From Pseudarthrobacter sp. MM222 (lineage in GTDB: Bacteria > Actinomycetota > Actinomycetes > Actinomycetales > Micrococcaceae), in assembly GCF_947090775.1 (NCBI RefSeq), contig NZ_OX352321.1, forward strand, positions 1,922,001 through 1,986,000: DNA of 64,000 bases, written 5' to 3'. Of the stretch, positions 58,564 through 64,000 are shown in pieces. The notes beneath the pieces were generated by a model. The model did not search any database. It saw only the letters and a list, made by a program, of their open reading frames with translations, and was not told the origin of the DNA. The position numbers and the translations under genes are program-made. Within the stretch, counting starts at the first letter, position 1, and the number at the start of each line of letters is the position of its first letter.

Positions 58564-60120
58564 ATGAAACTTGTGAACTCCACCGCTCGTGCGAGCTCCG
58601 CCGTTCTGGCCGGAGCGCTCCTGCTGGGATCGCTGACCGCCTGTGGCGGCGGCTCCAGCCAAGCGGCCGCCAAGGCGGATACCAATACGTTGACCCTCGC
58701 CATCGACAGCGACTCGGCATCGTTCGGCTTCGACCCGCTGCGCGTCTCAGCGGCCCAACGGCAGTTTTTCGAGGGCCTCTACGAGAGCCTGATGACGCTT
58801 CAACCGGATGGTTCCGCAGGCCCGGGCCTGGCCAAGGAATTCGCTTACAACGCGGACAACACCGTACTGACACTGACGCTCAAGGACGGCGTGACGTTCA
58901 CAGACGGGTCAAAGCTCGACGCCGGGCTGGTCAAGGCAAACCTTGACCGCCGCTCCGATCCCGCACTGAGCGCCTACTCCGCAGTTGCCAAGGGCGGCGC
59001 CCAGGAAATCACCTCCGTGGACGTGGTCAGCCCCACCCAGGTGGCCTTGACGTTTGCCAAGCCGCAACCGGGGTTCGAGAAGAACCTGGCTTCCACCACC
59101 GGCATGATCGTTGGCAAGAACGGCGTCACGGACGCGGCCAGCCTTTCCGCAACCCCCGACGGGTCCGGTCCGTACACCCTGGATCCCGGCACGGTGAAGG
59201 GCAACAAGTACGTCCTGGTGAAAAACGACAAGAACCCGGACGCCTCGAAATACGCGTTCACCAAGGTCATCTTCAGCGTGGTCCAGGACCCGCAGGCCCG
59301 CGCAAACGCGCTGGTGTCCGGCCAGGCGGACGTGGCCATGCTGACGTCGTCCACCGTCGACTTCACTAAGTCCAAGGGGGTAGGCGTGTCCCAGATCGGC
59401 GGCACCGTCAACACCATGATTTCCTTTGACAAGATCGGCAGGACTGCACCGGCGTTCGCCGAAGAGAAGGTCCGGCAGGCGATCCAGTACGCCATCAACC
59501 GCCAGGCCCTGGTGGACGCCCTCCACAAGGGGGATATCCCCGCCTGGAACGCCCTGCCCAGGGACTCCGCAGGCTTCACCAAGGATCTTGAAACCAAGTT
59601 CGCCTACAACCCGGAAAAGGCCAAGAGCCTGCTGGCCGAAGCCGGCTACCCGAACGGGTTCGAATTCACCATCATCGCCAGCGCCCAGACCCAGACGGAC
59701 CTGCAGGCAGTCCAGAAGGACCTGGCCGCGGTCGGAATCACGATGAACGTGAAGATGGCGTCCTCGACGGATGAAGCGTTTGCCGCGGTCGCCACCACGC
59801 CCCTGGGGTACGCCCCGCTGAACTGGGACAACCCCGTCGGCGTGATGTACGGAGCGATCCTGAACGGCTTCACCAACGTCCAGAAGGCCACCGACGACCA
59901 GTTGGCGGCTGCCACCGGCGAGGCTGCGGCAGCCAAGGACGAGGCCGCCGCCAAGCCGGCGCTGACCAAGCTGAACACCCGGCTGGTGGAATCCGGCTGG
60001 ATGATCCCGCTCTATGAAGCCCTGACCAACCAGGGCTACAACACCAAGAAGGTGGCGCAGGTGCAGTTCGCCGGCACCAACGCCTACCCGCTCCTCTCGT
60101 CCTACAAGCCGGCCAGCTAA
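58564..60120 (+). CDS. ABC transporter solute-binding lipoprotein, family 5 (Opp/Dpp type)
   Basis: 518-residue family-5 binding protein. The lipobox is LGSLTAC (Cys about residue 28) followed by a Gly/Ser linker. The mature protein has FFEGLYESLMTLQPDGSAGP, FAYNADNTVLTLTLKDGVTF and EEKVRQAIQYAINRQALVDA, the typical family-5 pattern. Ligands of this family are peptides, opines or oligosaccharides. Divergence from the GH1/esterase operon favours a glycoside. A large hairpin follows the stop. Confidence 0.92.
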   Translation: MKLVNSTARASSAVLAGALLLGSLTACGGGSSQAAAKADTNTLTLAIDSDSASFGFDPLRVSAAQRQFFEGLYESLMTLQPDGSAGPGLAKEFAYNADNTVLTLTLKDGVTFTDGSKLDAGLVKANLDRRSDPALSAYSAVAKGGAQEITSVDVVSPTQVALTFAKPQPGFEKNLASTTGMIVGKNGVTDAASLSATPDGSGPYTLDPGTVKGNKYVLVKNDKNPDASKYAFTKVIFSVVQDPQARANALVSGQADVAMLTSSTVDFTKSKGVGVSQIGGTVNTMISFDKIGRTAPAFAEEKVRQAIQYAINRQALVDALHKGDIPAWNALPRDSAGFTKDLETKFAYNPEKAKSLLAEAGYPNGFEFTIIASAQTQTDLQAVQKDLAAVGITMNVKMASSTDEAFAAVATTPLGYAPLNWDNPVGVMYGAILNGFTNVQKATDDQLAAATGEAAAAKDEAAAKPALTKLNTRLVESGWMIPLYEALTNQGYNTKKVAQVQFAGTNAYPLLSSYKPAS

Positions 60121-60128
60121 TACCCGGA

Positions 60129-60167
60129 CCGGCCGGGCGGGCTCTTCCAGAGAGCCCGCCCGGCCGG
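60129..60167 (+). terminator. Strong hairpin between binding-protein and permease genes
   Basis: Perfect 17-bp arms at 60129-60145 and 60151-60167 with a five-base loop, eight bases after the stop. It lies inside the operon and is likely an mRNA-stabilising or partial-termination stem that raises binding-protein output over the permeases. Confidence 0.65.
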
Positions 60168-60188
60168 GCCTGACCGATGGAGGTCACC

Positions 60189-61130
60189 ATGGCATTATTT
60201 ATCACCAAGCGCCTGCTGATGGCACTGGCCACCGTGCTGGTGGTGGCGGTGCTGGCGTTCCTGCTGGTGCACGCAATGCCCGGCAGCCCGGGAGCCGTAT
60301 CCCTCGGGGCCGGCGCCTCCCAGGAAGCGATCGATGAGGTCAACCGGCGTCTCGGCTGGTCCGATCCGCTCCTGGTCCAGTTCTTCAGTTGGCTCGGCGC
60401 CGCAGTCCAGGGTGACCTTGGCATCTCGCTCATTGACGGACGTTCGGTCAGCGCGGACCTCGCGAGCAGGCTCCCCGTCACCGCGTCCCTGGCCGCCGGG
60501 GCCACCCTGCTCAGCGCCGTCCTTGGGATTGGACTGGGCGTCACCGCGGCCGTCCGGGGCGGCATGGTGGACCGCATCATCGGAGGAGCAGCTGGCATGG
60601 CCGTCGCCCTGCCGGCCTTCTGGATCGGCATCATCTTTGTCTACTTTCTGGCGGTTCAGTCTTCCGTCTTTCCGGCCACCGGCTATGTTCCGTTCGAGGA
60701 CTCCCCACAGGACTGGGCGCTGTCGCTGGCGCTGCCGGTAATCACCCTGGCCGTGGGCGGAGCGGCGTTCATTGCCCGCCAGACCAGGGCCTCCATGCTC
60801 GAGGCGCTCCAGCAAGAGCACATCCGCACCCTCCGGGCCACCGCTACCCCCTCGTGGAAAATCCTGTACGTCCACGCCCTGCGCTACGCCAGCCTCCCAA
60901 TCGTGGCAGGCATCGCCCTGCAGTTCATCCAGCTTTTCGGCGGCTCAGTCATCGCAGAGCAGTTGTTCGCCATGCCGGGCCTTGGCCAGGCCGTCCAGAA
61001 CTCTGTCAGCACCCATGACGCCCCATCCGTGCAGGGCGTAGTGGTAATCGCCACCGTTGTGGTGGTTGCCGTGAACCTGTTGCTGGAATTCGCCACCAAG
61101 TTCCTCGATCCGAAGTTGCGTGCCTCATGA
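60189..61130 (+). CDS. ABC transporter permease (DppB type)
   Basis: 313-residue Opp/Dpp permease. MALFITKRLLMALATVLVV is the first helix, RRLGWSDPLLVQFFSWLG is the usual periplasmic loop, and the EAA-like loop is EHIRTLRATATPSWKILYVH. I place the start at ATG 60189 because GGAGG lies six bases upstream; an in-frame ATG at 60177 would place that site inside the gene. It overlaps the fused permease-ATPase gene by four bases. Confidence 0.93.
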   Translation: MALFITKRLLMALATVLVVAVLAFLLVHAMPGSPGAVSLGAGASQEAIDEVNRRLGWSDPLLVQFFSWLGAAVQGDLGISLIDGRSVSADLASRLPVTASLAAGATLLSAVLGIGLGVTAAVRGGMVDRIIGGAAGMAVALPAFWIGIIFVYFLAVQSSVFPATGYVPFEDSPQDWALSLALPVITLAVGGAAFIARQTRASMLEALQQEHIRTLRATATPSWKILYVHALRYASLPIVAGIALQFIQLFGGSVIAEQLFAMPGLGQAVQNSVSTHDAPSVQGVVVIATVVVVAVNLLLEFATKFLDPKLRAS

Positions 61131-63157
61131 TCCCCAACAAGCTGTTCGCCTCTCCGGCAAGCGTCGCCGGGGTGATCTGGCTGGCCATGCTCGTAGCCGC
61201 CTCCCTGACCGCACCGCTGTGGCTGCCCTTCAAAACGGAGGACCAGGATTTCACCGCCGTCCTGTCCGGACCCACCGCGGCGCACTGGCTCGGCACCGAC
61301 GAGCTGGGACGGGACCTCCTAAGCCGCATCTTCGCTTCCGCCGCCGGGACGTTGGGGACGTCCCTGATCACGGTGATTGTCGGCGTCGGGCTCGGCACCC
61401 TCCTGGCAATGCTGGCGGCCGCCACGGGTGAGCGCGTGGAAGCCGTCATCAGCCGCGTCACCGAAATCATGATGTCCCTGCCCGGCACGGTGATCATCCT
61501 GGCCGTCATCGGGGCCGTGGGAACGAACATCCCGCTGATCATGGCCATCCTGGGCGTGCTGATCTCGGCGGGCATCTACCGGGTCATGCTCGGCCAGGCA
61601 AAGTCCCTGCAGTCCCAGCTCTACGTGGACGCAGCCAGGGTGGACGGCGTCGGCACGGCCGGCATCAGCCTCCGCCACGTGCTGCCCGGCCTCACGAACA
61701 CGATTGTGGTCCAGTCTGCACTGATCTTCGCCGTCGGCATGCTCATCCAGGCCGGCCTGGCCTTCATCGGCTTCGGCCCGCCCATTCCGCAACCCAGTTG
61801 GGGCGGCATGATTCAGGGTGCCTCCCAGCACGTTTATGACGCCCCCTGGCTCATGGTCCCAACTGGTGCCGTGCTGGCGCTGACGGTCCTGGCCGCCAAC
61901 GCAATCGGCAACGCCCTCGGCAAATCACCCAACGCCACCGCCTCGCACCTGCCCTCTTCGGCGGCACGGCGGCGTCGGACGAAGTCCGTAAAAACGGCGG
62001 TCCCCGCGATCGCCGCGGCTGCTCCGGCTACAGAGGACGCGGCTGCGAAAGACACTCTGAGCGTCCGCAACCTCGCTGTCGGCGTGGACAACGGCCCCCG
62101 CCTGGTAACGGACGTCTCCTTCGACGTCGAACCGGGCACCGTCCTGGGCCTGGTGGGCGAATCCGGCTGCGGCAAGACCATGACGGCGCTGTCCCTCCTG
62201 GGACTGCTGCCCTCCGGGGTTTCCGTGACCGGCGGGCAGATCCGCTGGAACGGCAAAAACCTGGCCGCGGCCAGCGATAGGGAAATGGAAGGCATCCGCG
62301 GACGGGAAATTGCCCTTATTTCGCAGGAACCCATGCGCGCCCTGGACCCTATGTTTACCGTGGGCTACCAGCTCACAGCCGCCGTCCGGCGACTCCGCAG
62401 GAGGGGCAGGGCCGAAGCGAAGGCCGAGGCCCTGAGCCTGCTCGAAAAAGTGGGCATCGTGGACGCGGCGCGCATCCTGAATACCTACCCCCACCAAATC
62501 AGCGGCGGCATGGCCCAGCGCGTGGCCATCGCGCTGGCGCTCTCCGGCCGACCCCGCCTGCTAGTGGCAGACGAACCCACCACCGCACTGGACGTCACCG
62601 TGCAGGCCGAGATCCTTTCCCTCCTGCGCAGCCTGGTGAAGGACACCGGAATGTCCGTTGTGATGGTCACCCACGATCTCGGCGTCGTGGCCGACCTTTG
62701 CGACCAGGTGGCCGTCATGTACGCAGGCCAGGTGGTGGAAAGCGGCCGGACGAACAGCATCCTGGACAACCCGCGCCACCCCTACACCCTGGCCCTGCTG
62801 GCTGCGGATCCGCATGCCAACGACGCCTCGGATATGCCCGAGCGGCTTGCCACCATCAACGGGCAGGTGCCCCAGCCCCAGGACTGGCCCAGCACGTGCC
62901 GCTTCGCCGCCCGCTGCCAGTTCGCCGGCTCCGCCTGCCTGGTCCCCATCCCGCTGCTGCCGTCCGGAACCGGCGACGGCGTGGTGCGCTGTGTCAAAGC
63001 GGACGAACTGGCCGTTGAAGGACTGGACTGGGTCGCCACGGACGTACCCAGCCACCACGTTCTGAATCTGGTGGACGCCCGGACCGGTGACACCGGAACG
63101 GCTGCCGCCGGAACCGTTGAACTTGAACCCAGGACTGTTGAAAAGGATCACGCATGA
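61127..63157 (+). CDS. Fused DppC-type permease and DppD-type ATPase
   Basis: 676-residue fusion. Residues 1 to about 270 form a DppC-like permease (WLGTDELGRDLLSRIFASA, then EAA loop YVDAARVDGVGTAGISLRHV). A basic, Ala-rich linker follows (about 270-305). From about residue 310 comes a DppD-like ATPase: Walker A GLVGESGCGKTMTALSLLG, signature ISGGMAQR, Walker B LLVADEPTTALD and switch His VTHDLG. The C-terminal oligopeptide-ABC motif has Cys in CRFAARCQFAGSAC. Such fusions fix a 1:1 ratio of the two subunits. The last codons overlap the next ATPase start (ATGA). Confidence 0.93.
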   Translation: MIPNKLFASPASVAGVIWLAMLVAASLTAPLWLPFKTEDQDFTAVLSGPTAAHWLGTDELGRDLLSRIFASAAGTLGTSLITVIVGVGLGTLLAMLAAATGERVEAVISRVTEIMMSLPGTVIILAVIGAVGTNIPLIMAILGVLISAGIYRVMLGQAKSLQSQLYVDAARVDGVGTAGISLRHVLPGLTNTIVVQSALIFAVGMLIQAGLAFIGFGPPIPQPSWGGMIQGASQHVYDAPWLMVPTGAVLALTVLAANAIGNALGKSPNATASHLPSSAARRRRTKSVKTAVPAIAAAAPATEDAAAKDTLSVRNLAVGVDNGPRLVTDVSFDVEPGTVLGLVGESGCGKTMTALSLLGLLPSGVSVTGGQIRWNGKNLAAASDREMEGIRGREIALISQEPMRALDPMFTVGYQLTAAVRRLRRRGRAEAKAEALSLLEKVGIVDAARILNTYPHQISGGMAQRVAIALALSGRPRLLVADEPTTALDVTVQAEILSLLRSLVKDTGMSVVMVTHDLGVVADLCDQVAVMYAGQVVESGRTNSILDNPRHPYTLALLAADPHANDASDMPERLATINGQVPQPQDWPSTCRFAARCQFAGSACLVPIPLLPSGTGDGVVRCVKADELAVEGLDWVATDVPSHHVLNLVDARTGDTGTAAAGTVELEPRTVEKDHA

Positions 63158-64000
63158 GCACCGCAACCTCGGTCCGCCCCGAATCCCCGCGGCCCGCCTC
63201 CGCCCAGCCGTTGCTCGACGTCAAGGACCTCGTGGTCCGCTACGGACGCGGCCGGAAGGCGGCAGCCGCGCCGGCCGCCGTCGACGGCGTGAGCTTCAGC
63301 ATCGCCCCGGGGGAAACCGTGGGACTTGTTGGTGAATCAGGCTCGGGCAAGTCGACCATCGGCAAAGCCATCCTGGGACTGCAAAAGGTCTCCGGCGGGT
63401 CCATCAGCTACCAGGGCACGGACATCACCTCTGCTGCTGCCTCCCAGCGAAGGGCCCTCGGCGGGGAACTGCGCGCCGTCTTCCAGGACCCCAACTCCTC
63501 CCTGAATCCGCGGAACACAGTGGGCTCCTCGCTGGCAGAACCGCTCCGGCTCCGCGGCGTGAGGCCCGCCGAGGCCAGGCAGCGCGCAGCGGACATGCTG
63601 GAACGTGTGGGGTTGCCCCGCGACGCCGTGGACCGGTACCCCAGCCAGTTCTCCGGCGGCCAGCGGCAGCGCATCTCCGTGGCACGTGCCCTCATCTGCG
63701 ACCCCAACCTGGTGGTCTGCGACGAAGCCGTGAGCGCGCTGGACCTTTCCACCCAGGCCCAGGTGCTGAACCTGTTGGCCGACCTGCGCGACGAACGCGG
63801 CCTGGGCTACCTGTTCATCGCCCACGACATCGCCGTGGTGCAGTTCCTGGCCCAGCGCGTCGTGGTCCTCTACCGCGGGCAGGTGATGGAAAGCGGACCC
63901 GCCGCCGCCGTCACCGAGAATCCCAAGCACCCGTTCACACAGGCCCTCGTGGCAGCGTCCCCGGTGCCGCGGCCCGCCGAGCAGGCCGCCCGCCGGCATG
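63154..64000 (+). CDS. ABC transporter ATP-binding protein (DppF type), incomplete at window end
   Basis: The first 282 codons of an Opp/Dpp ATPase. Walker A is GLVGESGSGKSTIGKAILGL, the Q-loop is AVFQDPNSSLNPR, the signature is FSGGQRQR, Walker B is LVVCDEAVSALDLS and the switch His is FIAHDIAVV. There is no stop before position 64000, so the C-terminus lies outside the window. The start overlaps the stop of the fusion gene. It probably pairs with the ATPase half of that protein. Confidence 0.93.
   Translation, partial: MSTATSVRPESPRPASAQPLLDVKDLVVRYGRGRKAAAAPAAVDGVSFSIAPGETVGLVGESGSGKSTIGKAILGLQKVSGGSISYQGTDITSAAASQRRALGGELRAVFQDPNSSLNPRNTVGSSLAEPLRLRGVRPAEARQRAADMLERVGLPRDAVDRYPSQFSGGQRQRISVARALICDPNLVVCDEAVSALDLSTQAQVLNLLADLRDERGLGYLFIAHDIAVVQFLAQRVVVLYRGQVMESGPAAAVTENPKHPFTQALVAASPVPRPAEQAARRH

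Noticed and set aside
1..64000. CRISPR arrays, tRNA or rRNA genes, prophage or transposase genes, and defence systems
   Set aside because: No regularly spaced repeats, no cloverleaf-like sequence, and no transposase, integrase or toxin-antitoxin frames were recognised on either strand. A computed tRNA search was not possible here.

Overview
The window is GC-rich, gene-dense actinobacterial chromosome, most likely from the Arthrobacter/Pseudarthrobacter group (Micrococcaceae). The support is a 302-residue cofactor-free uricase of the Arthrobacter type, lipoprotein and Tat-type signals, one promoter that looks leaderless, and a soil-type set of catabolic operons. No tRNA, rRNA, phage, insertion sequence or CRISPR array was seen. 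Genus is inferred from protein character, not from a database search.

Region 1 (1-19.2 kb) is a purine-to-ammonia module. An IclR-type regulator and a uricase meet tail to tail. Next come a frameshifted LigD-type polymerase gene, guanine deaminase (guaD), xdhC, a FAD subunit and a fused 2Fe-2S/molybdopterin dehydrogenase, then an aldo/keto reductase and a uracil-DNA glycosylase-like gene. A leftward uraD-uraH-mocA-like operon lies back to back with ureABCEFGD and a nickel permease. Together these would turn guanine into xanthine, urate, 5-hydroxyisourate, OHCU and allantoin, and turn urea into ammonia; the allantoin-to-urea steps are not in the window. Four related 15-bp palindromes lie upstream of the regulator, uricase, guaD and the uraD/ureA divergence, and suggest one regulon.

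Region 2 (19.2-25.7 kb) holds a small decayed gene fragment, a hypothetical gene, a Gfo/Idh/MocA oxidoreductase and a leftward asparagine operon: FadR-type GntR regulator, type II asparaginase, aspartate ammonia-lyase and amino-acid permease (Asn to Asp to fumarate).

Region 3 (25.7-33.8 kb) is a polyol module: a divergent AraC regulator, binding protein, two permeases (no ATPase), sorbitol/xylitol-type dehydrogenase and PfkB kinase. It ends in a deletion scar that joins the first 45 codons of a mannitol dehydrogenase gene to an internal piece of a xylulokinase gene.

Region 4 (33.8-46.6 kb) is a full L-rhamnose operon: divergent LacI regulator, RhaT/P/Q/S transporter, an extra fucose/arabinose-isomerase-like protein, mutarotase, RhaI, bifunctional RhaD aldolase-dehydrogenase and RhaB.

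Region 5 (46.6-55.4 kb) is a patchwork of single genes: small hypotheticals, a lipoprotein, thioredoxin reductase, a secreted protein, a DUF1508 protein, a Tat-lipoprotein dienelactone hydrolase, an MBL-fold hydrolase, a HbpS/GlcG-like protein, a 5'-truncated cupin and a zinc alcohol dehydrogenase, with several strong terminators.

Region 6 (55.4-64 kb) is a GH1 glycosidase-carboxylesterase operon divergent from a family-5 (Opp/Dpp-type) ABC operon. In that operon the second permease is fused to the first ATPase, and the second ATPase runs off the window end.
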